From Flavobacteriia bacterium (GTDB lineage Bacteria > Bacteroidota > Bacteroidia > Flavobacteriales_D > Crocinitomicaceae): a DNA stretch of 59,461 nt. Shown here in pieces: positions 16,323 through 26,198 of this stretch. The translations under genes were made by a program, and so were the position numbers. Each line of letters begins with the position of its first letter. Positions within the stretch are counted from its first letter, which is position 1. Location of the stretch: positions 1 to 59,461 of the forward strand of contig RFQZ01000014.1 in the NCBI GenBank assembly GCA_009924735.1, in the 5' to 3' direction. The notes beneath the pieces were generated by a model, which searched no databases, was not told the origin of the DNA, and saw nothing but the letters and a program-made list of their open reading frames with translations.

Positions 16323-18538
16323 TGCTGCCTCACCGCTCCTACTTTTTCTTTTGGGATGTCAAAAATCCATTCGTAATACCCAATGAAATGGCTCTCTGTA
16401 AATCCCATCCGGCGTTGGTATTCTTTTGGAAAAGTCAGCCTGTATTGTGCAGGCAAACCACTCACCCGTTTCTGAGGCGCTACCCCATCTTGTAAGCAAG
16501 GCGCTTGCTTGTTCCTTCCAAAGGGTATGCTTCCGTATTGAAACACTTCCTGCCATTGACTCGGCTGCACCCCTCCCGCGGAAGCATTTTCAGGCGCAAT
16601 GATGTAAAAACTCCCGAACACACATTGCTTCTTTAACACATCTACGATTCCTAAGGCATAGGCATACCCCATGCTATGCGCAACCAAATACAGTGTATCG
16701 TTTTTGGACGCACCAGGGATTTCATTGAGCAACTGAATCAGGTTTTTACCGGCGATTCTGCCATTTTTTCTCCGTTCACCAAACCCTTTTTGATTCGATC
16801 GGAAAGGCAACTTATGCAAGGTGGAAATGCGCATGCCATTGTCGTCTTGGTAACGAAAACAATGGTGTTTTCCCTTACAAGGTTTTGGGTAATTTTTCGC
16901 TGCCTGGGCAAAGGTTAAAACGGATTCGTAATTTGAGGTAGAAACCTCATGGTGACCATCGGCATAGTATACTTCATTCGGATGAATGCGGTCAATAAAT
17001 TGTTGATTCAGTCTTTTCCAAGGCGTCCAATAGTTAAATCGATCCTTTTCAAAAAGCAAATTCATAGAATTTGGATATTCCACCCCATTTTTTCCTATTT
17101 GCATCATGCTTTCGTCAAAGGATTCACTGGTTGAAACTGGACGGTAACCGTTGACGAGTACCAGAATCCGTTTCGGTGGATTTTCCGCCAACAATTTTTG
17201 GGTGATGTCAAAACCTGCATAGTTCAATACTTTTTCATCCGTCGTTTTCCCCTCGTCGTTCTCGAATTTAAGTACCACCAGATGCGTTGTGCTCGCCTGC
17301 TCATATCCCTTAATGGATATTGTGTTGGATGAATATTGAAAACGGTACTCCTCTTTCCCATCGATGGATTTCACTTTGAAATAAAGCACTTTTTTCATCC
17401 TTCGCATGTGCCATTTCCCTTTCGATTTCACATAGACCTCGGAATAGATTTTTTTGGCAGGTTGATCCACCACGGAGGAACTTAAATCGAGGTAGCGCTT
17501 AAAACTTTGGACCCCTTGGTTTCCAAATTTTGTGAAATCCGTAGAATTAAAAAACACTTGTTTGTAAAAGGTATCGGTGGTAAAAAACACCAAGGTGCCA
17601 ACACCGGCAAACAGCATCCAAAGGGCTATGTGTACGACCAAATAGCCTATTTTGTGCTTGTTGTGAATGGCTTTCTCCGCTCGTTTGTTGACTTTTTTCC
17701 GAAATACCAGCATGATAAAAAAGGCAAGGGCCACCAAGCCCATGTGAATCGGAGCGATGAAACGGTTGTTTTTTACGTAAAAAGGACGAAACCAATAATT
17801 GTCCACATCCAAGTTTACCTTTCCGAAATTTCTTTTATAAGGAGTTAAGTAATACCGATTGTTCGTGGGTTCCAGCGCTCCTTTTGCATTTTGCTTCCAA
17901 AAATAATAGGCGACAAGGCCATTTTTGGAGTCCGTATTTTCTGAATCATCGTGAAAGAAAAAATAGGATTCGTTTTCTATTTTTAAGGATTCTCTTTGTT
18001 TGAGGTAGGACGCCAAAGAATCCATCGAATAATTGGCATCGGTGTTAACGTTTCCGATGGTTTTCAGGAAGTACTTTGAAAAATTTTGCAGGAACAATGC
18101 TTCAGGTTGAGCGGCCAGGAATAAAATGTTTTTACCAAAAATTGAAAATCCATTCCCATTTGTGTCGATTTGATCCTGTGTCAGGAAGACATAGTAATCA
18201 ATTTCGGTTTTTGGGTGAATGGAATTAAAGAAAGCATCCCGACAATTGCGCATTTCTTCTGCGTAAAAAGGGAGGGTATCCTGAAGGTAAATTTGGTTTA
18301 ACTTTCCCTGTAGGGGATGGATGAATTGGTCGATTTTCGCTTGTATGCCCTGTGCTCGAAAGAATTGATTGAGTACAATTTCAGTTTCCGGTGTAAGCGT
18401 GGCCTTTTTGTGGGTGGAAACAAAGTGAATGCGAAGGGTGTTAAGCTTGCCTGCATTTTGTCCATAAACGTTTGAACAGAGAACAATTAGGAGAAGTACC
18501 TTATAAATGTAGAAATGCTTTTTTGGCCAAAAGTTCAT
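16319..18538 (-). CDS. Large membrane protein with C-terminal lipase-like alpha/beta-hydrolase domain
   Basis: A 739-residue protein of no family I can name. An N-terminal signal segment ending LCSNVYGQ is followed by about 250 extracytoplasmic residues, two membrane helices (about residues 265-282 and 305-330) and a C-terminal hydrolase-like region. That region has VNGYRP at the expected oxyanion position, the nucleophile elbow VAHSMGYA and a C-terminal [10 protein letters not shown] that could supply the His. The acid residue is not obvious. ATG codons at 18541 and 18538 both fit; 18538 gives the cleaner signal sequence. Either way the gene begins inside the end of the ferredoxin gene (38-base overlap at 18538). 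Lipase or esterase activity is inferred from the elbow motif only. Confidence 0.7.
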   Translation of the reverse strand: MNFWPKKHFYIYKVLLLIVLCSNVYGQNAGKLNTLRIHFVSTHKKATLTPETEIVLNQFFRAQGIQAKIDQFIHPLQGKLNQIYLQDTLPFYAEEMRNCRDAFFNSIHPKTEIDYYVFLTQDQIDTNGNGFSIFGKNILFLAAQPEALFLQNFSKYFLKTIGNVNTDANYSMDSLASYLKQRESLKIENESYFFFHDDSENTDSKNGLVAYYFWKQNAKGALEPTNNRYYLTPYKRNFGKVNLDVDNYWFRPFYVKNNRFIAPIHMGLVALAFFIMLVFRKKVNKRAEKAIHNKHKIGYLVVHIALWMLFAGVGTLVFFTTDTFYKQVFFNSTDFTKFGNQGVQSFKRYLDLSSSVVDQPAKKIYSEVYVKSKGKWHMRRMKKVLYFKVKSIDGKEEYRFQYSSNTISIKGYEQASTTHLVVLKFENDEGKTTDEKVLNYAGFDITQKLLAENPPKRILVLVNGYRPVSTSESFDESMMQIGKNGVEYPNSMNLLFEKDRFNYWTPWKRLNQQFIDRIHPNEVYYADGHHEVSTSNYESVLTFAQAAKNYPKPCKGKHHCFRYQDDNGMRISTLHKLPFRSNQKGFGERRKNGRIAGKNLIQLLNEIPGASKNDTLYLVAHSMGYAYALGIVDVLKKQCVFGSFYIIAPENASAGGVQPSQWQEVFQYGSIPFGRNKQAPCLQDGVAPQKRVSGLPAQYRLTFPKEYQRRMGFTESHFIGYYEWIFDIPKEKVGAVRQH

Positions 18539-18848
18539 CATTGCTTTCACGGTAATTAGGGTCATCTACGCAACAATCAACTGGACAAACCGCAGCGCAT
18601 TGGGGCTCATCATGAAATCCAACACATTCTGTACATTTATCATGGGTAATGTAATACACTTCCATGCTCAAGGGATCGTTGGACTTATCAGCATCCACTG
18701 CGACTCCATTTAAAGAGGTTAACATGCCTTTCAGCGAAGTTCCATCCGCATACTTCCATTCGGCTCCCCCTTCATAAATTGCGTTGTTTGGACATTCCGG
18801 TTCACATGCCCCACAATTTATACACTCATCCGTAATCATTATTGCCAT
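18501..18848 (-). CDS. Two-cluster [4Fe-4S] ferredoxin
   Basis: A 115-residue dicluster ferredoxin. The first cluster motif is [11 protein letters not shown] (Cys9, 12, 15, 19). The second is [20 protein letters not shown], where the insert between the second and third Cys is the extended form seen in Alvin-type and many Bacteroidota ferredoxins. It would carry electrons at low potential in the cytoplasm. It is divergent from an acyl-CoA reductase gene, a pairing commonly seen in Bacteroidota. The 3' end overlaps the start of the large hydrolase gene. Confidence 0.93.
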   Translation of the reverse strand: MAIMITDECINCGACEPECPNNAIYEGGAEWKYADGTSLKGMLTSLNGVAVDADKSNDPLSMEVYYITHDKCTECVGFHDEPQCAAVCPVDCCVDDPNYRESNDELLAKKAFLHL

Positions 18849-18864
18849 TGCGCGATCGTTTTTG

Positions 18865-18872
18865 CAAATATA
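18865..18872 (-). promoter_or_regulatory. -7 promoter box for the ferredoxin gene
   Basis: On the minus strand TATATTTG, an exact match, 16 bases before the ferredoxin ATG. It lies in an 89-base divergent spacer shared with the acyl-CoA reductase promoter. Confidence 0.5.
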
Positions 18873-18925
18873 CGTACCTAACCGTAAAAGTTAAGTAACA
18901 TTCCCCTACAAAACAAACTTACTTG

Positions 18926-18933
18926 TAAATTTG
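18926..18933 (+). promoter_or_regulatory. -7 promoter box abutting the acyl-CoA reductase start
   Basis: TAAATTTG, an exact match, ends four bases before the GTG start at 18938. A leaderless transcript with a GTG start would result. Confidence 0.5.
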
Positions 18934-18937
18934 TTCT

Positions 18938-19984
18938 GTGAATAGAACGCAAATCATTGAACATTTTACCGAAATCGGAGCCTTGTTTCAGCAAGTAGCT
19001 GACTCGAAAACGGATCCAAAACCCTCGGTTTTTTCAGACGCCTTCCTTGAAAAATTTAGGCATACGGTTGAACGGGAAATCCATTACAACGGTTGGTTTG
19101 AAGTTGAATTCATCCAAAAATCACTTTCGGGAATTTCAACATGGCTTGAATCTGTTAGCTTATCCAATTGGAGTGCCCCCTACCCTTTTCATGGATTCCA
19201 GAAAAACCTCGGCATCATCATGGCGGGAAACATTCCTTTGGTTGGCTTCCACGATTTTTTATGCGGACTGGTTTCCGGTTACCGCCTTCAGGTAAAAATG
19301 AGTTCAGAGGACAGCAGACTGTTGACCTTGGTGTTAGAAGCATTGTGTGAAATGAATGCAGCCTATCGCGAACTGATTGTATTGAATCCCTTAAAACTTT
19401 CAGGTTTTGATGCCGTCATTGGAACGGGCTCCGATGCTTCACTCTTGCATTTCAAATCCTACTTCAAAGAAATTCCCCACCTACTTCGCGGAAACAGAAC
19501 GTCCATTGCCATTTTAACGGGCGAAGAAACTGCGGAAGAATTGACCTTGCTGGGAAAAGATGTGTTTGATTACTTTGGCAGGGGTTGTCGCAATGTTACC
19601 CACCTCTTGGTACCAGAATCCTATTCATTTGATTCATTTTTTAAGGCAATACAACCTTTTCAAAAGCTGTTTCAAAACAAGAAGTATGGCAACAACTACG
19701 ACTACTACCGCACCATCTATTTAATGAACCGCGGGGTCTTTCTTGAAAATGGTTTCCTCCTCTTGGTAGAAACCGAAACGCTTCAGCCTCCATTGGCGGT
19801 CCTCAACTACCACACATACGCTTCTGAACAGGAGGTGCAAAACTATCTGGAAAAGCACGAAGAAAAAATCCAATGCGTCGTGGGCAAGGATTACATGCCT
19901 TTTGGCTCTGCGCAAACGCCTTCCTTAACGGACTACGCCGACAACATAAATACGATGATGTGGCTGGGTGAACCAAAAAATTAA
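18938..19984 (+). CDS. Acyl-CoA reductase (LuxC-like)
   Basis: A 348-residue protein resembling the LuxC/acyl-CoA reductase family, which reduces acyl-CoA or acyl groups to aldehyde with NADPH through a covalent Cys intermediate. NLGIIMAGNIPLVGFHDFL (about 90-108) corresponds to the nucleotide-binding region and Cys217 in YFGRGCRNVTHL is the likely catalytic Cys. It is shorter than LuxC proper (about 480), as usual for the Bacteroidota group. No ATG precedes the conserved region, so the GTG at 18938 is used. Divergence from the ferredoxin gene suggests a functional link in lipid or aldehyde metabolism. The substrate is unknown. Confidence 0.83.
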   Translation: MNRTQIIEHFTEIGALFQQVADSKTDPKPSVFSDAFLEKFRHTVEREIHYNGWFEVEFIQKSLSGISTWLESVSLSNWSAPYPFHGFQKNLGIIMAGNIPLVGFHDFLCGLVSGYRLQVKMSSEDSRLLTLVLEALCEMNAAYRELIVLNPLKLSGFDAVIGTGSDASLLHFKSYFKEIPHLLRGNRTSIAILTGEETAEELTLLGKDVFDYFGRGCRNVTHLLVPESYSFDSFFKAIQPFQKLFQNKKYGNNYDYYRTIYLMNRGVFLENGFLLLVETETLQPPLAVLNYHTYASEQEVQNYLEKHEEKIQCVVGKDYMPFGSAQTPSLTDYADNINTMMWLGEPKN

Positions 19985-19995
19985 TTTGCTTTGCC

Positions 19996-20003
19996 TATTT
20001 TTG
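19996..20003 (+). promoter_or_regulatory. -7 promoter box abutting the map start
   Basis: TATTTTTG, an exact match, ends four bases before the map ATG at 20008. Confidence 0.5.
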
Positions 20004-20007
20004 TACA

Positions 20008-20799
20008 ATGGCCATTTTCTCAGACCGCATCATTTATAAGACACCGGAAGAAATTTCAATCATGCGCGAAGCAGCATTGATTGTCAGCAGAACCCTTGGC
20101 GAAGTTGCCAAACACATGCAACCCGGCATCACACCAAAATTTTTGGACCAAATGGCTGAAGATTTCATCAAGTCACAAAATGCCATTCCCGGATTTAAAG
20201 GTCTCTATGGTTGTCCAAGTACTTTGTTGATTTCCGTAAACGAACAAGTTGTACATGGTTTACCCACCGAAAAGCCCATTCAAGAAGGCGACATCGTCTC
20301 CGTGGATTGCGGTTCGTTCTACAAAGGGTATTACGGTGACCATGCCTATACTTTTGAGGTTGGAGAAGTTAGTGATGAAAACCGAGCCTTGTGCAAAGTC
20401 ACCAAAGAATGTCTGTATTTAGGAATTGAAGCGTGCAACATCCAAAACCGAATGGAAGACATTGGTTTCGCCATTCAACAACACGCCGAAGCACATGGAT
20501 ATGGGGTGGTACGTGACCTTGTCGGTCATGGGATTGGAAAAAAACTTCACGAAGAACCTCAAATCCCCAATTATGGCAGACGTGGTAAGGGTAAACAAAT
20601 CAAGGATGGCCTCACCATCGCCATTGAACCCATGATCAATCGGGGCACAAAAAACATACGGACCTTAGAAGATAAATGGACCATTGTCACCGAAGACGGA
20701 TTGCCAAGTGCACATTTTGAACACAATGTAGCTGTCGTTGACGGAAAAGCAGTAATCTTGTCAACCTTCGATTACATTTACGAAGTTTTAAAATTATAA
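20008..20799 (+). CDS. map: Methionine aminopeptidase, type I
   Basis: Removes the initiator Met from nascent proteins; a dinuclear metal enzyme. All five metal ligands are visible: Asp100 and Asp111 in VDCGSFYKGYYGDHAYTF, His174 in GHGIGKKLHEEP, Glu207 in AIEPM and Glu238 in HFEHNVAV, together with the substrate-contact His83. The 263-residue length is normal for the type I form without N-terminal zinc fingers. The gene has its own promoter and its stop shares one base with the next start (TAATG). Confidence 0.97.
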   Translation: MAIFSDRIIYKTPEEISIMREAALIVSRTLGEVAKHMQPGITPKFLDQMAEDFIKSQNAIPGFKGLYGCPSTLLISVNEQVVHGLPTEKPIQEGDIVSVDCGSFYKGYYGDHAYTFEVGEVSDENRALCKVTKECLYLGIEACNIQNRMEDIGFAIQQHAEAHGYGVVRDLVGHGIGKKLHEEPQIPNYGRRGKGKQIKDGLTIAIEPMINRGTKNIRTLEDKWTIVTEDGLPSAHFEHNVAVVDGKAVILSTFDYIYEVLKL

Positions 20800-21362
20800 T
20801 GACCAAAGAATCCAGGGCCATACTCATTTCTGTATTGATTGTATTTGCCTACAGTTCAAGCCTATTTATTGAATTCGGAACATGGATCTTTCCATTCCCA
20901 ATGTTTGATTACATCCTCTTTGTTGTAGCCATCCTTTTTGCGATTTGGAACAAAGAACAACGCACCCTGTTCGCTCTGTTCGCGGGCATTTGTTTGCTTC
21001 GAATTTTTGGAGATTCTTTTGCTTGGACTTTCTTCCTTTCGGGGGCATCCCTTTACATTTTCTTGGACAGCATGACCATTGTTTGGATACGTTTGTCGGA
21101 AGCTTTGCTCATGATTCCTTTCATTATTATCCTGTTTAGGTTTAAGGACATCCGTGAAAAAGTGACTGCCATTGCACTTGTTTCGCTTCACATTCTCTCG
21201 TTGATACCTCCGTTTTCGATGATGAATTATGCGTTTTTCATGGCGATGACCTTAACCTACGCGTATGTGTATGGTACAAAAAAACCTACGTTTTACCTGT
21301 TGTTACTTACAGGAATCTTTGACCTAATTGAGGGATACAGCGTTTTGTTTACCGCTCATTAG
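20799..21362 (+). CDS. Six-helix membrane protein, unknown function
   Basis: A 187-residue hydrophobic protein with about six membrane helices (for example residues 8-26, 33-50, 57-72, 98-112, 122-140 and 162-182). No motif is recognised. Its ATG shares a base with the map stop codon, so it is coupled to map. It converges with the next gene and both stop within the four bases TTAG. Confidence 0.7.
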   Translation: MTKESRAILISVLIVFAYSSSLFIEFGTWIFPFPMFDYILFVVAILFAIWNKEQRTLFALFAGICLLRIFGDSFAWTFFLSGASLYIFLDSMTIVWIRLSEALLMIPFIIILFRFKDIREKVTAIALVSLHILSLIPPFSMMNYAFFMAMTLTYAYVYGTKKPTFYLLLLTGIFDLIEGYSVLFTAH

Positions 21363-21910
21363 AAACTGCGCACAGCCCTAACCATGGTGATGCTGGTTTT
21401 GTCGTAATAATTACTCGGCTTTCCATCAAAAAAACTGAAAAACCAAGCGGATGCTGCGTTGGATTCTGTTGATGACCAATACAGGTTCAACGTAATTGGG
21501 TCACTTCCTTTAACATCACTCAAGGCCTTGTCAATTAAAAATAGATTGCTGTACACGCCGATGAGTTCGTACAAAGCTGGAAGGTACCAATCGTCGTAAT
21601 TCTCTGAAACAAAGGCATCGCAAAGTCCGGCTGCACATAAAGTATCTCTGCTCGCAAAAAGGATCGCATTGGTGTTGGACCTACCATCCCAGGTACTTTC
21701 ACAATTTTCCAAATCCTTTTCTTTGCTCCCCCATTGCGCGGTGTCAGATACGTTGGTGGTAGAAAGTACCAAACCATGTTGTTTTCCGATGGAATCGTAA
21801 TAAATCTGGTAGATGATTCCCCCTTCGGCATGTTGCCCAAGGCGGTAATTTGTGGTTTGACTTTTCGCAATGAATGGCAAAAACAGCAGTGTAAAAAGGA
21901 GGATTCTCAT
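21359..21910 (-). CDS. Secreted protein with DUF1566/Lcl-like C-terminal domain
   Basis: A 183-residue exported protein: signal peptide about 1-17 (LFLPFIAKSQ), then a compact domain beginning GGIIYQIYYD. Near the C-terminus are DDWYLPALYEL and NLYWSSTESNAASAWFFSF, the signature of DUF1566/Lcl domains, a fold related to C-type lectin-like surface proteins and phage adhesins. Cys residues at CESTWD and TLCAAGLCD could form disulfides. MRILLFTLLF at 21910 is a better start than the ATG three codons upstream. Function is unknown; surface binding is the common theme for the family. Confidence 0.8.
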   Translation of the reverse strand: MRILLFTLLFLPFIAKSQTTNYRLGQHAEGGIIYQIYYDSIGKQHGLVLSTTNVSDTAQWGSKEKDLENCESTWDGRSNTNAILFASRDTLCAAGLCDAFVSENYDDWYLPALYELIGVYSNLFLIDKALSDVKGSDPITLNLYWSSTESNAASAWFFSFFDGKPSNYYDKTSITMVRAVRSF

Positions 21911-21976
21911 GGTAGGCAAAGTTTGTATGAAAGTATGTATTAAATTCGAAAGGGGAAAATATTTTAAATAATGAAC

Positions 21977-23359
21977 CTACAAGCGATAGACCAGGTACGC
22001 TTGATTTTCAAAGGTGATTTCAAAATCAAACCGCTGATCAAAGTGGTTTTTCCCTATGATTAGGTACTTGCAGCCTTTCTTTTTGATTTCAAGCACCTTT
22101 TCTACATTCAAATCCGCATCGCTTAGGTTCCAACCTTTGCGATGTAAAAAATACAATTCTTGTGGATTGCTATTCCCATTAACCGCTACCAAGGCATTTT
22201 TGGGGATGTTTTTATCCGCAAGAGACGTCAACGCCAATTTATACGCCTCTCCCTTATTCCAGTGGAAATCATGTTGTTGATTGGCGATGCTTTCGATGGC
22301 AAAGAAAGCCAAAATAAGCAGGTAAAAACGCTTTACATGATTGAGTGCATACGCAGCAAAAAGACAGAGCACAGGGACCAAAGGAAGAATGTAGTAATCA
22401 TGGGTGTAAAAAATGGGACCTGATTTAAAAGCGTACAATACAAAAGCAAGCACAAACAATCCCAAAGGAATCCAATAATTAAATCGAAAATCATGGCGAA
22501 ACCACCTAACAACTCCCCAAAGCACACAGGCCATCGCGATGAAACTGAAAAAGGGGTGAAAGACAAGATGATGTAAAATTACCCCACCATTCCCTGCCCA
22601 ACCTTTGATGCCCGTTGTCAAACCTACCCCTAAATTGTACCAATTTCCAAACGCATTTTGAAGGTGAGGATTCCACACAAAGTACCAGTAAAACATCGGC
22701 AACATGGCCAAGAAAGGCACGCACAACACCCATGCATATTTAGGTTTATTTCGATAAGCCAAGAAACAGAAAACACACACAGCCAACATGGGAACCGCAG
22801 CAATTTTCACCAAAAGACCCAAACTTAAAAATACAAACGCGAGGATGACGTGATGCCATTTTGCAAACCGAAATGCCTGCAGAAAAAAATAGCACCCCAT
22901 GAACATCAAAGAAAGACAAGCGGTGTCGGGCATGGTTTTTCTCGCATAGGTGAAAAAGGCCGAAAGCAACAAGAAAATCGTGGCGGTAAACGCAAATTTG
23001 TAACTTGAAAAATGCCTTACGAGGGCGAAGAAATAGAAAAAACCAAGGGTGGTAATTGCCAAATGGATCCCTCGCCCCCATCCGTAAAATCCTCCAAAAA
23101 CATACGTTAGTCCCGCTTGAAGGTAGTACAGAATCGGGAACTCCATTCCCACAACGCCTGACGCCCCATTGGTCTCATCGGTCATTGGGTAAAAAAATCC
23201 CGTATTGCCTTCCAAATAATTGCGGGCGACCATCAATCCCGTGGCTTGACGCCAACTGTGGGTAGCTTCAATCGGTGGCCATGCAATTCCCCAAAGATGT
23301 AAAAGGAAGAAAAGAAAGATCCAACTTTCAACGCGTCCAAAAAGCTTTTTATACTGCAT
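21977..23359 (-). CDS. GT39-like integral-membrane glycosyltransferase
   Basis: An integral-membrane protein of 460 residues with about ten helices, resembling the ArnT/PMT superfamily (GT39/GT83) that transfers sugars from polyprenyl phosphate. The first periplasmic loop has PPIEATHSWRQATGLMVARN, the region where these enzymes carry their catalytic acidic residue, and the C-terminal 90 residues form a soluble domain. A start at 23398, overlapping the peptidase gene by 23 bases, is also possible; 23359 leaves a 16-base gap. It follows the DPP4-family gene on the same strand and may be co-transcribed. Acceptor and donor are unknown. Confidence 0.82.
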   Translation of the reverse strand: MQYKKLFGRVESWIFLFFLLHLWGIAWPPIEATHSWRQATGLMVARNYLEGNTGFFYPMTDETNGASGVVGMEFPILYYLQAGLTYVFGGFYGWGRGIHLAITTLGFFYFFALVRHFSSYKFAFTATIFLLLSAFFTYARKTMPDTACLSLMFMGCYFFLQAFRFAKWHHVILAFVFLSLGLLVKIAAVPMLAVCVFCFLAYRNKPKYAWVLCVPFLAMLPMFYWYFVWNPHLQNAFGNWYNLGVGLTTGIKGWAGNGGVILHHLVFHPFFSFIAMACVLWGVVRWFRHDFRFNYWIPLGLFVLAFVLYAFKSGPIFYTHDYYILPLVPVLCLFAAYALNHVKRFYLLILAFFAIESIANQQHDFHWNKGEAYKLALTSLADKNIPKNALVAVNGNSNPQELYFLHRKGWNLSDADLNVEKVLEIKKKGCKYLIIGKNHFDQRFDFEITFENQAYLVYRL

Positions 23360-23375
23360 TAAAGGATTGGGGAAA

Positions 23376-25514
23376 CTATTGATTGTTTTCAATGACATAG
23401 GTCAAAACCTTCTCCATCAAATGTCCGCGGTTGACACCAGATACGTTGTGTTTGTGCGTTGGGTAAGGAAAGAAATCCATTTGAATGCCATCGTCAACAA
23501 ATTTCTTAACCAGGCTAAAATTGTGTTGCATTACCACAACGTCGTCATTGGTTCCATGAATCAACAGGAGTTTCCCGATTAAATTTCTGGTATACTTGGT
23601 CAATGCATTGTTCTCATAGCCTTCTGGATTTTCTTGGGGTTGATCCATGTATCTTTCGCCATACATCACTTCGTAAAATTTCCAATCGGTGACAGGACCG
23701 CCCGCAACCCCAACATTAAAAACGCCGGGATTTCGCAACATCATGGAAGTGGTCATGAACCCACCAAAAGACCATCCGTGAATGGCCATGCGGTTTGAAT
23801 CTACATACGGAAGGGATTTAAGAAACTCAACCCCTGTCATTTGATCTTCCATTTCTACCGTTCCTAACTGGCGATGAATTTGAGATTCAAAGGCAAAACC
23901 ACGTTCTCCAGAGCCACGATTGTCGAGTGTGTAAACAATGTATCCTTTTGACGCCAGCCAATTCATCCAAAGATTCGCACCTGCGTTAAAGCTGTTGGTA
24001 ACCATTTGTGCATGTGGACCGCCGTAGACATAAACAAGCACCGGGTATTTTTGATTGGGATTGAAATCGGCAGGTTTCACCATTCGGTAATAGAGGTCAC
24101 TCCCGTCTTTTCCTTTAATTTTTCCAAGTTCAGATTTACCCAGCGAATAGTCCGACATTGGATCGGCAGATTCTTTTATCAATTTGGCCATTTTTCCATT
24201 GGTCGTATAGATCATTTCATGGTTGGGCATACTCAGACTTGAATAACCATCGTAGAAATAAATTCCATCATCCGAAAGGTCAAAGCGGTGTACCCCTTCG
24301 TTCTTGGTCATCAAAGTGGACTCTCCCAAAAGATTCGTGCTGTACACCATGGTATTGCATGGATTTTCACCCGTGGCTGCATAATAAATCAATTTTTTGG
24401 CTGCGTCTACTTCGAGGATATCCTTGACAACAAATTGATGATTTGTTATTTGTTTTTCAGATCCCAATGCACCTTCAAAATCAACAAGGTATAGGTTCAT
24501 AAATCCATCTTTTTCTGACATCCAAATAAAGTCATTTCCTTCGCCAATAAAATAGGCAGGGTGTTCTGGTTCAACCCATTTTTGATTTTTTTCATGCCAA
24601 AGGGTTCTGATTTTCTTACCCGTCTTAACCTCAAAAACATTCAGCCATAGCTCGTTTTGCGCGCGGTTGACCTCTGCAATGAGACAGTATTTCTCATCCG
24701 GCGTAAACGCAAAATTGGTCAAGTAATCGTCAGAATTTCCACTGGGCTTGATGTATATGGTTTTCTTCGTCTTGCAATTGTAGATTCCTACGCGGGGCTT
24801 TTCAGATTTTTGTCCAGCCATTGGGTATTTAATAGAGACCAAAGACCCTGGTGTAGTGGTGATGTCAAGAAGCGGATAATCTGCGACTTCGCTCTCATCT
24901 TTTTGGTAAAACGCCAAGTAATTCCCCTTCTCCGACCAAAAAATTCCCTTTTCGATGCCAAATTCGTTGCGTGCGATGGATTGACCAGAAACAATGTTTT
25001 TATCAGTATTTTTTGTAACCGGAACATAAAACTTATTCGAATACGCAGCGACATAAACATTGTTATCAATAGTATAGGCACATTTATTTGAAGCAGCGTG
25101 ATAGGTTACATTCTCAGCCTTATCAAGTCCGGTCTTTTTAATAATTATAGCCTTCAAGGTGATATTGTAGGTAAAAATAACGGCTCCATTATTAAACAAT
25201 AGCTCATTGGAGGAAAGCCACTCATATCCATATAAATTCTGAATTTTGGCATCATCAGGCAACAGCTTGTTTAATTCATCGACCGTACAAAGCACCTTTT
25301 CTGATTCTTGATCCAGGGTATATGCGAGCAAGGATTTATAATCTGTTGATAAGAGTGTGTATTCTGATTTATTTTTCATCCAAGAAAAGCCAAAGGTTCG
25401 CTGTGGGGAAAGTGCCCGCTGTTTAAGGACAGATTCAGTTACGGTTAAACTTTTGGTTTGGGCAAAAAGCGATGCGCTAACTAAGGTTAAAATGATTAAA
25501 AAATGGTTTTTCAT
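23376..25514 (-). CDS. Dipeptidyl-peptidase IV-family S9 serine peptidase
   Basis: A 712-residue exported serine peptidase that releases N-terminal dipeptides, usually X-Pro or X-Ala. A signal peptide (1-18, ending ASLFAQ) precedes an N-terminal beta-propeller (about 40-440) and a C-terminal prolyl-oligopeptidase catalytic domain. The triad is intact: Ser582 in HGWSFGGFM, Asp657 in HGTNDDVV and His689 in THKHNVSG. The upstream YVYGGPHAQMV is also typical. The propeller segment LGKIKGKDG leads into the hydrolase. Its ATG overlaps the DUF2461 stop by four bases, and the glycosyltransferase gene follows. Periplasmic peptide scavenging is the likely role. Confidence 0.94.
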   Translation of the reverse strand: MKNHFLIILTLVSASLFAQTKSLTVTESVLKQRALSPQRTFGFSWMKNKSEYTLLSTDYKSLLAYTLDQESEKVLCTVDELNKLLPDDAKIQNLYGYEWLSSNELLFNNGAVIFTYNITLKAIIIKKTGLDKAENVTYHAASNKCAYTIDNNVYVAAYSNKFYVPVTKNTDKNIVSGQSIARNEFGIEKGIFWSEKGNYLAFYQKDESEVADYPLLDITTTPGSLVSIKYPMAGQKSEKPRVGIYNCKTKKTIYIKPSGNSDDYLTNFAFTPDEKYCLIAEVNRAQNELWLNVFEVKTGKKIRTLWHEKNQKWVEPEHPAYFIGEGNDFIWMSEKDGFMNLYLVDFEGALGSEKQITNHQFVVKDILEVDAAKKLIYYAATGENPCNTMVYSTNLLGESTLMTKNEGVHRFDLSDDGIYFYDGYSSLSMPNHEMIYTTNGKMAKLIKESADPMSDYSLGKSELGKIKGKDGSDLYYRMVKPADFNPNQKYPVLVYVYGGPHAQMVTNSFNAGANLWMNWLASKGYIVYTLDNRGSGERGFAFESQIHRQLGTVEMEDQMTGVEFLKSLPYVDSNRMAIHGWSFGGFMTTSMMLRNPGVFNVGVAGGPVTDWKFYEVMYGERYMDQPQENPEGYENNALTKYTRNLIGKLLLIHGTNDDVVVMQHNFSLVKKFVDDGIQMDFFPYPTHKHNVSGVNRGHLMEKVLTYVIENNQ

Positions 25515-26185
25515 GAACGATGAATAAGTTGGTTAAAAAAATCTTCCAATGGCTTGCCGACGCGGTAAGCTTTCAACAATAAGGTGTCGAGGTCTTCACG
25601 CAATACGGTTTCGGAAGGAAAGGTCGCGTAAAAATAAAATTGCTTGTTTAGGAGTAAGGGTTCGGCAGCAGCCACGGTTTTCAATGCTGCGGGGAGGACC
25701 TTGTTCTTGTCCCCTTTGATGTCTCCGAAAAATTCAACAAAATCAGGATGTTGGTAACAACTTTTAAAGGCATCGAGGTTGTCAGCAATCCCATGGCGAA
25801 GCGTTAATAAATCTTCTTTGTTGATTTCATAAATCCCTCCATACACCCGAACGTGTTCGGCAGAAAATTCAAAATAAATCCCATTGATGGCAGTGCTTTT
25901 CTTTCCACCGGTGGCGATCACCGCAGAGGACATGGTTTTGTATGGGGTTTTGTCGTTTGAAAATCGGATGTCACGGTTGATTCGAAAAATGCAATCTTTG
26001 GCCAAAAGGTCATTGAAATCGGAATTTTCCTTGGCAATGACGTCAATCATGTATTGGGTAAAGGCTGCAAAGGGTTTCTTTACGGACTGCTCGTAGCGTT
26101 TGCGATTCAAATCAAACCAATCTTTGTGATTGTTGGCAGCGAGTTCTTTGAAAAAATCTATAAAATCTGGGTTGAAGAACTTCAT
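25511..26185 (-). CDS. DUF2461 (TIGR02453) family protein
   Basis: A 224-residue cytoplasmic protein with the DUF2461 pattern: an N-terminal FFKELAANNHKDWFDLNRKRYE, then FRINRDIRFSNDKTPYKT and a later YGGIYEI. The frame stays open to 26299, but MKFFNPDFIDFF at 26185 is where family similarity begins and a TATTTTCG box lies at 26191-26198. The family is widespread in bacteria and fungi and has no established activity. It overlaps the downstream peptidase start by four bases (ATGA). Confidence 0.88.
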   Translation of the reverse strand: MKFFNPDFIDFFKELAANNHKDWFDLNRKRYEQSVKKPFAAFTQYMIDVIAKENSDFNDLLAKDCIFRINRDIRFSNDKTPYKTMSSAVIATGGKKSTAINGIYFEFSAEHVRVYGGIYEINKEDLLTLRHGIADNLDAFKSCYQHPDFVEFFGDIKGDKNKVLPAALKTVAAAEPLLLNKQFYFYATFPSETVLREDLDTLLLKAYRVGKPLEDFFNQLIHRS

Positions 26186-26190
26186 CGCAC

Positions 26191-26198
26191 CGAAAATA
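26191..26198 (-). promoter_or_regulatory. Probable -7 box abutting the DUF2461 start
   Basis: On the minus strand TATTTTCG, one mismatch to TAnnTTTG, ends five bases before the ATG at 26185. The remaining spacer to rpsF (26199-26421) holds the rpsF promoter and otherwise nothing I can identify. Confidence 0.4.
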
